11,789 nt of DNA. Origin: Saccoglossus kowalevskii. Lineage: Eukaryota > Hemichordata > Enteropneusta > Harrimaniidae. A program made the position numbers and the translations under genes. The DNA lies in assembly GCF_000003605.2 (NCBI RefSeq), contig NW_003126388.1, positions 286,939 through 298,727 on the forward strand, in the 5' to 3' direction. This document shows, in pieces, positions 1-8,461 of this stretch (positions are counted from its first letter, which is position 1; every line of letters starts with the position of its first letter). The notes beneath the pieces were generated by a model, which had not been told where the DNA came from, made no database searches, and saw only the letters and a list, made by a program, of their open reading frames with translations.

Positions 1-128
1 CCCTTCTTTCAGCCACAGTAGATAGAGATATCCCCTTCTCTCAACCACAGTAGATAGAGATATCCCCTTCTCTCAACCACAGTAGATAGAGATATCCCCT
101 TCTCTCAACCACAGTAGATTGATATCAT
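1..128. repeat. 32-bp tandem repeat (minisatellite), about 3.8 near-identical copies
   Basis: Units start at 1, 33, 65 and 97, each beginning cccttctctcaaccacag and ending gatagagatatc. Units 2 and 3 are identical. Unit 1 differs at two bases (ctttcagcc for ctctcaacc). The fourth unit has a small deletion near 119 and then passes into the diverged array. The array probably continues left beyond the window. No constant spacer pattern or open frame runs through it, and a 32-bp period cannot keep a reading frame, so it is non-coding satellite DNA. Confidence 0.95.
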
Positions 129-735
129 TTTTCCCTTTGCCATACTGGATTGACATCCTCTCAACGATACTGGCTCAACAGTGTCTCCTTTCCCTCATAA
201 ATACTCGGTCAATGTTGTCTTCTTAGCCATAGTCATACTTGACCAATGATGTCCAGTTTCCCTTAGTCATACAGAACCAATAATGACCTCTTTCTCATAG
301 CATGCTGGTTCAATGATGTCCCCTTTTTAAAGTTGTACTGGGCTAATGAAATCTTCTTTCCCTCAGACGTTTTGGCCTGATGATGTTCCGTCATAGTGAG
401 CCAAAAATGAGCCCTTTTCCTTAGTAATACTGGGTTAATAATGTCCCCATTCCCCTAGTCATACTTGGTCAATAATGTCCCCTTTCTCTTAGTTATACTG
501 GGCCAATGATGTCCCCTTTTGCCTAGTCATACTGGGCCAATGATGTCCCTTTTTGCCAAGTTATACTGGGCCAATAATTTCCCCTCTGCTTAGTCATACT
601 TGGTCAATGATGTCCCCTTTGCTTTAGTCTTACTGGGCCAATGATGTCCCCTCTGCTTAGTCATATTTGATCAATGATGTCCCCTTTGCCTTGGTCTTAC
701 TGGTCCAATAATATCCCCTTTTTATTTGCCATATT
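129..735. repeat. Diverged 33-34-bp tandem array related to the 32-bp array
   Basis: About 18 degenerate units share the core catactgggccaatgatg followed by tcccctttt and gcctagt. Successive 'act' anchors at 497, 531, 565, 598, 632, 665 and 699 give spacings of 33-34 bp. Aligning cacagtagat-agagatatcccctt of the left array with catactgggccaatgatgtcccctt shows common ancestry. Copies in 129-450 and near 730 are the most decayed; those at 480-700 are better kept. The array ends near tttgccatattgtgaac. There is no sign of coding. Confidence 0.9.
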
Positions 736-2143
736 GTGAACATATAATAATATATACAAACGGAAGTTGTTATCACGCTATCTTGATTATCTTATATAAT
801 ATTCCCTAATACATCTTCATCACTCCTTACCGACTTCCATTTCCAGATTAACGTTATTATATTTTTTCCTACCCATATTATTTACATACATGCTCATTTA
901 TTGCTTTCTACAAATACATTTTATAATAACCGTTTTTTCACTGCCCCTGACTTCTGACATTAACTTGCTTTAAAATAAAAGTACATCAGCAGGTACCACT
1001 TTTCCATATGTTTACTCTGAAATGATGTTTCTTCTGAGGAAAGCATTTACGCTTACATACACACAGGCAATCACATCTACCATAAATCTAATTTCATTTG
1101 CTAATACATGTACTATACCTTGATGCACACTACATTTGCTAGCACTAATATCACATTGGAATCATGTAAAAACCCATTCCATCCAGTCACACTTCTTAGA
1201 TTATGTAGAGTTGGTTTGGTTGGTGATAGAAATAACATCAGAGAGGTCACTCTGCACTTCCATGGGTTACATTGAGTATACTTTATATTTCTTAATCTAA
1301 CTTTAATATTTTAATTTTTTACTAATAAGGCTTGCACTGTTTAACTGTTTGCTCACGCTATGTATATCTCGAGTGTTTGCATGCACGTGTTATTGTTAAA
1401 GAGCTACAGTCATCGTACAGTACACTTTGAAATTTTATGCTAACAATATTTTAAAATTTATACACATGTTTTATATGGGCCGACTCCTTTCAGTCGTACT
1501 GTGTTGCAGCAACTGTGGTGCTTTAACCGAGTGCTCCTGCTATGTATATCAAAGATAAATATCTGACCACTCTGCTTACTTATTTGTATCATTAAACTCA
1601 CTGAGTTGTTGAAATCATTACTTAGACTACTACATACTAATAATAATGCTATTATATTTAATGCTTTCTGTGTGTTGTGAACACTTACAGTACTGATACA
1701 TGGGTGAGCATTCTACCTTTACCGTAATCAAAGATATGTGTGAACGAAGTTCTATTTTTTATAAGTTATTTAATGTTTTAACAGTTTACATGTTGCCAGA
1801 TGCACGTGTTTGTTTTATACTGAATGCTGATACAACCCTACTATTCTTGATTTTAAAGTTGTTGTCACAATGAATGTACTTGTACTTTCACTTCAAGCTG
1901 GCCCCCACCATGTTTCCTGTTTTCGTTTCCTCAGTAAAGATTCTGTGTGAAATTGGACAATCTGAGAAACATTTTTTTTTATTTTCATGCATTTTGTATA
2001 CACCAGGCTGCTAATTTTACTTATAAAGGGGGGGATTAATTGTATAATTGATTGAAAGTGTTCTACCATTGTGTTAACAACTTTGAAGAACGAATTCAAC
2101 ATGTGTATACCTGAAATACTAACTTGACATCTTTCTTGTCCAG
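736..2143. other. AT-rich non-coding stretch (intergenic or intron)
   Basis: No convincing exon is visible. Two 29-bp copies of the pattern tttaac-N4-tgctc-N2-gctatgtatatc lie at 1340-1368 and 1522-1550. A pyrimidine-rich acceptor-like run (gttttcgtttcctcag) ends at 1934, but the following sequence has no matching donor. A G7 run lies near 2028-2035 and a T-rich run near 1971-1981. If the 2144 exon is real, the right part of this stretch is its upstream intron. Confidence 0.6.
2117..2143 (+). other. Splice branch point and acceptor for the 2144 exon
   Basis: The canonical branch sequence TACTAAC lies at 2117-2123. The presumed branch A (2122) is 21 nt before the acceptor AG (2142-2143), with a pyrimidine-rich tttcttgtccag in between. 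This is the best intron 3' end signal in the window. Confidence 0.6.
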
Positions 2144-2195
2144 GTTGACAAACTTTCCATTGATGAAAATAAAGACAGATATATGGAGAAAAACA
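2144..2195 (+). CDS. Candidate 52-bp internal exon of an unidentified gene
   Basis: I do not recognise the protein. The segment lies exactly between a strong acceptor (TACTAAC branch, tttcttgtccag) and a consensus donor a|GTAAGTA at 2196. Two of three frames are open. The frame from the first base reads VDKLSIDENKDRYMEKN plus one leftover base; it is rich in G-first and RNY codons, as real coding often is. The frame from the second base reads LTNFPLMKIKTDIWRKT and ends on a whole codon. The third frame meets TGA at once. Both open frames can join the candidate terminal exon at 5058: the first would end after seven more residues at TGA 5078-5080, the second after 18 codons at TAG 5112-5114. 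No partner exon was found upstream, so the start of the gene would lie left of the window or in very short exons I missed. The exon call rests on splice signals rather than homology. Confidence 0.45.
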
Positions 2196-2741
2196 GTAAG
2201 TACAAAATTGAAAAGTAAACAAAATGTTTAGAAGTCTGCTTTGATACTAGTTTCAAGGTGGTAGTAGGTACAAAATGTAGTTTCTTTGTAGTTTGTATTT
2301 GTATTCCATGCAAATAAAAGTGTGAATACAAAATATAAACATATATTGCTCATAGCTTTGAAAACAACCATAATTTTTTTCACAAATTTCCAGAAATCTA
2401 GTTGTGCTGCGAATCGTGAAAAATAATCGACAAATATTGTCTCCATTGGCTTCTATTAATTTTGAGCCCTGTATCGCATCACCACTATGTCAGTTTCAGT
2501 TCTCTCCTTCCCATTGCTGATTAAGACTAGGATAAAATATTTCATTTGGAACTTACACATTAGTTGTGTTCACGTTACACGAAGTACAGGCTTAAGAATT
2601 AAGCTGATTAAGCTTATCTAGCATATTTGCATTTCGGCTACACCCAATTGCGTTCACGCACAGGGAGGGCCAGTCATTAGCACGGGCTAAGGGGTGCCAT
2701 TAGTTGGTGACCTTTGGTAAGCCGCTATTTACGAACGAAAA

Positions 2742-3071
2742 ATGGATGACACGCGCGAGCTTCTATTTCTTCTGTTGGCATGTTTCGTTCTAATTTTGAA
2801 GCGACGTGCACAGGAACGTGAGAGAAGACGGACCCAACTTATTTGGATGCACAGAAACAGTATACAACGGGCATAACAGAATACAGAGTTTTGCATGTCG
2901 TAAGACAGCGAACCAAATTTACTTTTGTCTACAATTGGAGCTGCTGTACGCTCTACTACAGCGACCCGATCAGTGTGGAAACGAGTGCGGAGTAATGACT
3001 GGTGGAATAGAGTCCGTTATACGAACATGGGACAATTTTCACACCCGAAGGTCGCCCCAGAGGGCGCTTAG
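2742..3071 (+). pseudogene. Harbinger transposase N-terminal fragment, broken
   Basis: The frame opening at ATG 2742 starts MDDTRELLFLLLACFVLILK, then continues into an Arg-rich run (RRAQERERRR) and QLIWMHRNSIQRA before TAA at 2874-2876. The same frame meets a second TAA at 2901-2903, then is open again to TAG 3069-3071. This last part holds RSVWKRVRSNDWWNRV around 2964-3011. A leucine-rich start, a basic run, and an R-x-VW...WWnRV motif are what I associate with the N-terminal region of animal Harbinger (HARBI1-like) DDE transposases. In those, the motif is followed by the E(N)FRMSxxTF region and the catalytic DDE domain. None of that is present: after WWNRV the sequence turns into the right-hand subterminal repeats. 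Two in-frame stops plus the missing catalytic domain make it a dead deletion derivative. The family assignment is from recognition, not from a search. Confidence 0.6.
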
Positions 3072-3242
3072 CCCTGGGCTAAGCGTTCGCGCATACTTCG
3101 TTAGCCCGTGCTAAGGGTCTAGACCGCGTCTTAAATTCGGATCAGATTTAACCCGTACTTAGCATTCCTTAGCCCGTGCTAAGCGTTCATGCACGTTTTC
3201 TTAGCACAGGCTAAGGAATTTGACCTCTTAGCCCGTGCTAAG
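3065..3242. repeat. Subterminal array of CTTAGCCCGTGCTAAG palindromes
   Basis: Copies lie at 3067-3083 (within the perfect 21-bp palindrome 3065-3085), 3101-3115, 3148-3162 (degenerate), 3168-3183, 3200-3215 and 3227-3242. One more in the opposite arm lies at 2677-2691. Several are followed by gttcrygcay-type sequence (3084-3094, 3184-3194), which is also the core of the terminal repeat. Thus the arm looks like repeated copies of terminal repeat plus palindrome. Such subterminal motifs are commonly transposase binding sites; that role is inferred here. Confidence 0.85.
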
Positions 3243-3628
3243 GAGCTGTGCGTGAACGCAACTATTATAGACTGCACAAAGTACAACAAACAGGGATACG
3301 GAATACAATCCAAACAAAAAAATGTGCTTAAATAATTAAGAATTTAATTACTTCAAAAGAAAACAAATCCCTCTTGCTTAAGCGTTGAAGGTTTTGCATG
3401 TAAAAAACGCATTTTACCTGGATTTGGTGATTACAGAAAAAAATGTAATGAGTTTCATTTCCAAGCTTGTTACAGTTACATAGGTTGCAAAATCAATTGT
3501 GTCTTCTGATGCCATTATACCTGCTTTTTCCAATGAAAAGCATGTGATGGGCAGAAACTCATTAGTTTAATCCCATTCTATTATCTAAATACAAAATAAT
3601 CCTTTTAAATAACTTGTACTTGCTTAAT

Positions 3629-3949
3629 TTACTGATGTTTTTTTTTGTTAATAGACTGTTGCCATTTTCTTTTGAATAATTCATTAAAATTGTTAATAAT
3701 TGGCAAATCTGAATTTGTGAGTACAGTTTTACTGTACAAATGATCTAATTCAAAAGCTGCATCCAAAATTACATTTAGTTTTCTTACATAATAATCATTG
3801 GTAATTTTTAATAGCATGAGAATTAATGTCAACCATAAGTGTATAGCAGTCAAGTTCACCCCTGCAAGCAATGTTAGATGCCTTTCTGTGAACTCATAAA
3901 ACTCATTCAAAAAATTTGATTTGTAAGTTTTCACTGTTGATGCTTTCAC
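3629..3949 (-). CDS. Minus-strand open frame, possible terminal exon of an unknown gene
   Basis: The frame runs on the minus strand from GTG at 3949 to TAA at 3629-3631; there is no ATG at its left end. It is open for five more codons upstream to a TAA. A possible acceptor (attattcag) ends at 3949, with AACTAAC as a branch 20 nt before it, but the tract between them is A-rich rather than pyrimidine-rich. The product would have a hydrophobic stretch around residues 27-47 (containing LTAIHLWLTLILMLLKI) and a basic C-terminus ending KRKWQQSINKKKHQ. I recognise no family. In DNA this AT-rich, an open frame of this length is expected by chance at roughly the one-per-window level. The codons look natural but this is weak evidence. 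It could equally be a shadow or an old insertion. Confidence 0.25.
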   Translation of the reverse strand: MKASTVKTYKSNFLNEFYEFTERHLTLLAGVNLTAIHLWLTLILMLLKITNDYYVRKLNVILDAAFELDHLYSKTVLTNSDLPIINNFNELFKRKWQQSINKKKHQ

Positions 3950-5057
3950 TGAATAATTTTGTGATTAGTTAGTTATTAGTGATGGATGGTGTGATGTGTT
4001 GACTCAGGAACACACGAAACTTCTTGTTTATTTCGCCATTTTCAATTACACCTGCACTACTTTTAACATATCAATACTCTTGGGTGATCAGGTGACATAT
4101 AACATCATTACAAAAGTATGTATTCTGACGCATACAATAAAGTAGTCCCCAAAACGTCACAATGGTTTAATAATTTATCCACCCAAGATGTCAGCTCCAG
4201 AAAGGATCGTGATATATACGGGTACTTATAGTCATGCACAGACATTTCAAGTACATCCTATTATTGGCTATATCTCGAAAATGTTGAAACCTTAATATTT
4301 AACAATTATTTCACACCAAGTGTTTGTTTTAGAACAACAATATAATGCGTCAATTCTGTTAATTGTATTTATTGTTCTATTGTTTATATGAAATAGGGAC
4401 TCTACTCTATAACACTCTGGTAGGAATCCTGAACAAGAATAAAATTCTGTTGCTTGTTTCATGAAAGGGAATTAATGGTGTAGACTGTATAGTCACTGAA
4501 TGAGAACATATTTGCTGCAGCCACTAAATCATCTGTGTACTGTCTGGCATGCTTCAAATGTGACAGTGTGGGATATAGAGCATTCGTATGTGTAGATAAC
4601 ATATCACCATTTTAATCACCAGCAAAAATGAAATTATGTTTACAGCAATTTAACATAGATGAATAAATTCACTCTTTTTTTTGGAATTTATTAAAACATT
4701 TACCCAGGTAAAAAAAGTTGCTCATCCATCCTAAAAAATAAATTTTGTGTAATCAGGAAAAAAAAATCTTCTGGAAAGATATAATTATCAGTTCAGTGGA
4801 CAGTGACTGGTTTAATAATTTGAATGAAATACTGTTTAATTTTTAATTTTTTTTCTAGAATGTGAATTAAGATTTATAGTCACAAGGGAAATTATGTTCA
4901 TTTAGTCCAATTAACCAATAAATAACATAAATATGTGCAAAATGTTGCATCCAGATTTTGTTGGGAATATTTAAAAAATTAAACAATAACATAATAGCTC
5001 TGCTGATTTCCTTTTGTAGAAAACTAACTTTACTTTACTCATCATTTCTACTTACAG

Positions 5058-5114
5058 ATACGTCATATAATTCAATTTGAAGAAACAAAGACATCGAAAA
5101 CTGACAGAACGTAG
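5058..5114 (+). CDS. Candidate terminal exon of the unidentified upstream gene
   Basis: It follows the strong acceptor tttctacttacag and an AACTAAC branch-like site. Read from the first base, it encodes IRHIIQFEETKTSKTDRT and stops at TAG 5112-5114; this phase joins the LTNFPLMK... frame of the 2144 exon. Read with one base carried over (the VDKLSIDEN... frame) it gives only NTSYNSI and stops at TGA 5078-5080. No family is recognised for either tail. A poly(A) signal 159 bases after the TAG supports a 3' end here. The exon could also be a chance acceptor within intergenic DNA. Confidence 0.35.
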   Translation: MRHIIQFEETKTSKTDRT

Positions 5115-5272
5115 CCAGTGACTAATAGAAGAAAATCAAATCTGACAATAGTGGTTAGAAAATAGATAGGAAACCAAAATTTCGAAAAAAAAGACACTAA
5201 ATGTTTCCTTTTCTGTTTCCAAATCACTGATACTGGTGCTTATTTTATGATACACTGTATGTTCCTAACTGA

Positions 5273-5278
5273 AATAAA
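5273..5278 (+). terminator. AATAAA poly(A) signal of the upstream gene (candidate)
   Basis: This is the first AATAAA after the candidate terminal exon, giving a 3' UTR of roughly 180 bases if cleavage is 15-25 bases downstream. AATAAA is common by chance in such AT-rich DNA, and others follow near 6600-6630 and 6825-6835, so alternative longer 3' UTRs are possible. Confidence 0.35.
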
Positions 5279-8236
5279 ATATTCTGTACAGAGAATTTTA
5301 TGCAAGTATTTTATAGATAATTATGGCTGATTTCCACACAGTGCCAATATTGTAATCACATATGTATATAAATTGTAAAACAAATTTGATATAATTTAAA
5401 AATGAATAGTGTTTTGAATATTTTATACTGAATTGTTTGACAGTGTAAGCCCTTTACGTTCCATGCCAGTGTACATGTACTATGTTTTTCATTGTAATTT
5501 TTCTAGTATGTAAATTTTTATATTCACTTGATTTTTCTAAAGTCATATCTAGTATACTAGTACACAGAAATTTGCATGTATATACACTTGTAGCCCTACA
5601 CGATCGGCATCAGTTATTGCATGCTCGCTGACAAATTCACTCAATCACAAACTAGTTTTGTTCAAGAGAACTTGTTGGTGAGGATGCAAAAAATATCGCT
5701 GAGCATGTCAGGCTAATTCACTTGTCATTATGTTTAATTATATTCAATCTTTTGTTGGCTTTAGAAGGGAGTCTTTGTGAAAGGTGATGTCTCTTTCCAT
5801 GTGTTTTTTGTTTGCAAGTTTGCAGTTTAACATTTTAACTCACAACATTAATATATTTTTATAAAAGTATTGACACATATTGATGAGAAAACCACCTAGA
5901 TTGAAGTACCTTTTTCTTAATTTTGTCACAAACTGATCACTCAGTGTCGCATTTAAATTTTGGTATTTATTGAAAACTAATGTTTGCTAATTGTACATAT
6001 TTGTGCTCATCCAAGAATTTGTGAATACATCTACCGATATCCTCTGTATTTTTGTTAGCATTCCCACTCAACCAAATTCTGATACTGCAAAGAATTAGCC
6101 AGTGTTGAAGGATGGGTCATGTCTCTTTGTGTCCTTTTTCTGTATTGAACTCTAGTCATAGTGATTTGCACAAAGCAAGAAAAAAACATTGTTTACAGAA
6201 AATTCATACACAAGCTGTCCTTTAATGATGCTTCGTCGTTGCGGTGTGTGTGTTGAAATTTCATGTAAATGACCGTGATGCTAAATGAATTACGATAAAA
6301 ATACAGTATGGATTAGTACATGTTCTTACGAAGGTAATTTCCTTGGTGACTGTGCAATTGTACTGGATTGTAAATATATTTTATGTCATCTTGAATTAAT
6401 GTGCATTCTCAGACAAGCAGCGCAAATATTAATTGCACTGGTATACAAAAAGAAACTTCTCGCTTGGTTCAATTCTTTGCAGGTTTGATGTTTCAGGGGT
6501 ATCCCCCAAGTTTTAACTTCACTGTTTTTTGAAGGATACAATAGACTGTTTAACTTAACTTACTCATCAGGTTTTAGTTAGGTGCATTTAAGTTATCAGT
6601 AAAAATAAAAACTTCAATAAATAAGCCCGTATACAGGTATGCTCAGATATCTAGTGCCCTCTATAGTCAATTCTGTAATATTTAAGTCTGTAATCAAATT
6701 ATATATTATGCACTCTTTATGAAGTTCAACTGAAATTTGAATAATAAAAATCATCATTCACAGTATTATTTTTTTTATTATGTTTTCTACCTTGTACATT
6801 ATAGTAGTTTCTTTGCATTTTCCAATGAAATAAAAAACATTTATGAGATGAAAAAAAACTAATTTATATTGTTTTTATTGGATGGAATTTCTTAAGTTTG
6901 GAAATTGGTTATTTAATTGGAATCAACAGTGTAAAATAAAGAAAGGAATTGATTTTGGAATTGTTGTCTTATTCAGCTGTATTGACTAACGCATCTCTAT
7001 TCACACAACTTCCCTATAGCACTTGCATTATTTTTTGTTTCCTCTCAAGGACACTCCACCAGGGTGTGGTGCTCATGCTGCTATAAACTTTATTTGATAA
7101 TGAGATTGGGAGCTCAAGGCCTAAATTCTTATTGTGTGGAAACCACTGCGAGAGGATCAGCTTCAGAAGGGAAAGCTGTTTCAGTGAATTTCCTACTTTG
7201 ATAAACAAAAAAACATCTTTGTCCATGAAGATTGTTGAATTAATGTATTTGCTGTCTGGTTCATTATGATTCAGTTATTGTGCCAAAACTGCTGAACCCT
7301 GGATAATACAACCCTGCATCTTCCACAAATACTGGTTGTTAATAAAGAACCATTTCATTTAGAATAAATACTGTATAAGTTGTACTCACAGACAAATCAG
7401 TAATTCAGAGCTCTGTCGGGTCAATTTTCTAATAACTGACATTTATTCCAATCTAGTTATTAGCATTGTTATTTACATGTTGAGTAATTATACCTTCATC
7501 TTTAACGAGATCATTATTTTTGCTCTTACAACAATTACCATGGCTTATTTAGACTTAAATTTGAATGAAAGGTATTCGTCAGCCAACTTGCGGTTATATT
7601 TATTTTAAAACGTTTTTATTTCGCAAGAGACAAATATTTTCTAATTTCACAAATCAAGGAAAAGTATGAAATTGATTTGTAATCTTTTACATATAGGTTC
7701 GTTAGTTACTTTCGCAGTGTTTTGTGCTCATGAATTAATCCTTTTCAGTTATCAAATCAAGATGATAAAATTCACTATTTGCATGAAACCATATGTACAC
7801 AGAGGTTAATGACCTTGTTGTATTCATTGTTATTCTAACAATAGTACTGCAGTACTACTGGTGGGTATAGTGTTTGATGGAAGGCCCCATAACGACATAT
7901 GCAACATGTGTAAAATACATTGTGTGTTTACACAAAATTCAACAAACGCCCAACAGAGGATGCAGATCAGGTTGATTTTATAGGTGCATATGGTGCATCT
8001 TATGGGGTATAAATAGCATCCTCCAGGCACTATAAGGCTTTGTTTTTTAAAATATATAGCTTGAAATATTTTGTCAAAGGCTGCCAATTATATTTGATTA
8101 TTAAATTATGAAACATATTTAGTGCAAATGTTCAATATAATTTTTTGAGTATGTCTTGTTAAATACTGCCAGAGTTCATTTTGAAAATTTAATCTATACT
8201 CAAAATTAAACTATTCCTCAGGGATAACAAGAAAAT
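5279..8236. other. AT-rich intergenic DNA with no recognised gene
   Basis: I see no splice-flanked exon, RNA gene or clear transposon end here. Short open frames on both strands (for example 6285-6488 plus; 7014-7226 and 7830-8087 minus) have no recognisable motif or splice context. The block around 7010-7230 is slightly less AT-rich than its neighbours but shows no family I know. A 16-bp perfect palindrome lies at 7842-7857. It may be partly the 3' flank of the upstream gene and partly distal upstream DNA of PGRMC. Confidence 0.6.
7842..7857. repeat. 16-bp perfect palindrome TAGTACTGCAGTACTA
   Basis: Each half (TAGTACTG) is the exact reverse complement of the other, with no spacer. It stands alone, with no longer inverted repeat around it. 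Confidence 0.9.
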
Positions 8237-8254
8237 AAAAAAAAAAAAAAAAAA
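8237..8254. repeat. A18 homopolymer tract
   Basis: An uninterrupted run of 18 A follows gaaaat. It could be the tail of an old retroposed copy, but I found no recognisable SINE or LINE body to its left and no clear flanking duplication, so it is called only a simple repeat. Confidence 0.9.
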
Positions 8255-8401
8255 TTATAAAAAGAAAATCCTACCCACATTTGATTGAGAAAAACAGAAA
8301 AAAAATGTTTACAGCAACATTTCTGTTGAAATAAAAATCTAACCCAAAAGTTTAAAGTGAAGGAAAAAAAATATTTGCACAGTAGTTCTTTGATCTCTTA
8401 T

Positions 8402-8428
8402 CCCATTGTTTATAATGGTCAACCCCTT
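8402..8428. repeat. Dispersed copy of the GGGGTYGACCATT inverted-repeat end
   Basis: The sequence cccattgtttataatggt followed by caacccctt resembles, in the same orientation, ccatgattttaaatggtcg followed by acccctt at 9328-9352. The opposite-strand arm at 9114-9140 is a third copy. I found no inverted partner near this copy, so it may be a solitary end of a decayed element. Confidence 0.55.
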
Positions 8429-8461
8429 TAGTAAATAAACATACTACTGTGTACTTTTTGT

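Larger units (their letters stand above)
2572..3263 (+). mobile_element. Harbinger-type DNA transposon remnant, internally deleted
   Basis: The outer ends match as inverted repeats: AGTTGTGTTCACG at 2572-2584 against the complement of CGTGAACGCAACT at 3251-3263, 12 of 13 bases, the mismatch being a C/T at a CpG. Three-base ATT flanks occur on both sides (2569-2571 and 3264-3266), a possible target duplication. A second, perfect inner pair TTGCGTTCACGCACAG lies at 2648-2663 with its complement at 3246-3261, so the true left end could instead be 2648. Subterminal copies of a near-palindrome of the form CTTAGCnCGnGCTAAG occur on both arms. The interior is GC- and CpG-richer than its surroundings and holds a broken 5' piece of a transposase gene. 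Size, short target site and transposase remnant fit the PIF/Harbinger superfamily. The usual target is TWA; the match here is imperfect, so boundaries are uncertain by tens of bases on the left. Confidence 0.75.
2196..5057 (+). other. Candidate intron, GTAAGTA donor to cttacag acceptor
   Basis: The donor a|gtaagta at 2196 matches the consensus. The acceptor side has an AACTAAC branch-like sequence (5022-5028) 30 nt before the AG at 5056-5057, with a pyrimidine-rich tract ending tttctacttacag. The intron holds the Harbinger-derived element, the minus-strand open frame at 3629-3949, and otherwise AT-rich sequence. Within it, 2196-2571, 3264-3628 and 3972-5057 show nothing I can name. The pairing of these two splice sites is inferred. 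Confidence 0.4.

Noticed and set aside
1-128. Regular 32-bp repeats suggesting a CRISPR array
   Set aside because: Units are directly abutting with no unique spacers, and the rest of the window is clearly animal DNA.
1691-1703. Microexon between cttacag and gtgagc
   Set aside because: Only 13 bases with no branch point and no partner exon; likely chance.
1893-2222. 109-codon minus-strand open frame
   Set aside because: It lies antisense across the splice-flanked 2144 exon, is rich in F, C and Y as expected of AT-rich random DNA, and shows no motif.
2806-3114. 102-codon plus-strand open frame
   Set aside because: It overlaps the Harbinger fragment in a different frame. The frame from 2742 carries the recognisable transposase-like motifs, so this one is a shadow.
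6285-6488. 67-codon plus-strand open frame
   Set aside because: No splice context, promoter or known motif; its length is expected by chance here.
7014-7226. 70-codon minus-strand open frame in a slightly less AT-rich block
   Set aside because: No recognisable family and no splice or promoter signals; kept only as a note in the intergenic entry.
8008-8016. TATAAATAG box with a GC-rich upstream edge
   Set aside because: No exon or start follows on the plus strand within reach; TATA-like strings are frequent in such AT-rich DNA.
7830-8087. 85-codon minus-strand open frame
   Set aside because: Cys- and Ile-rich random-looking product with no domain, spanning a palindrome and no splice signals.
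8237-8254. A18 as the tail of a SINE or processed pseudogene
   Set aside because: No RNA polymerase III boxes, coding remnant or flanking duplication was found to the left.
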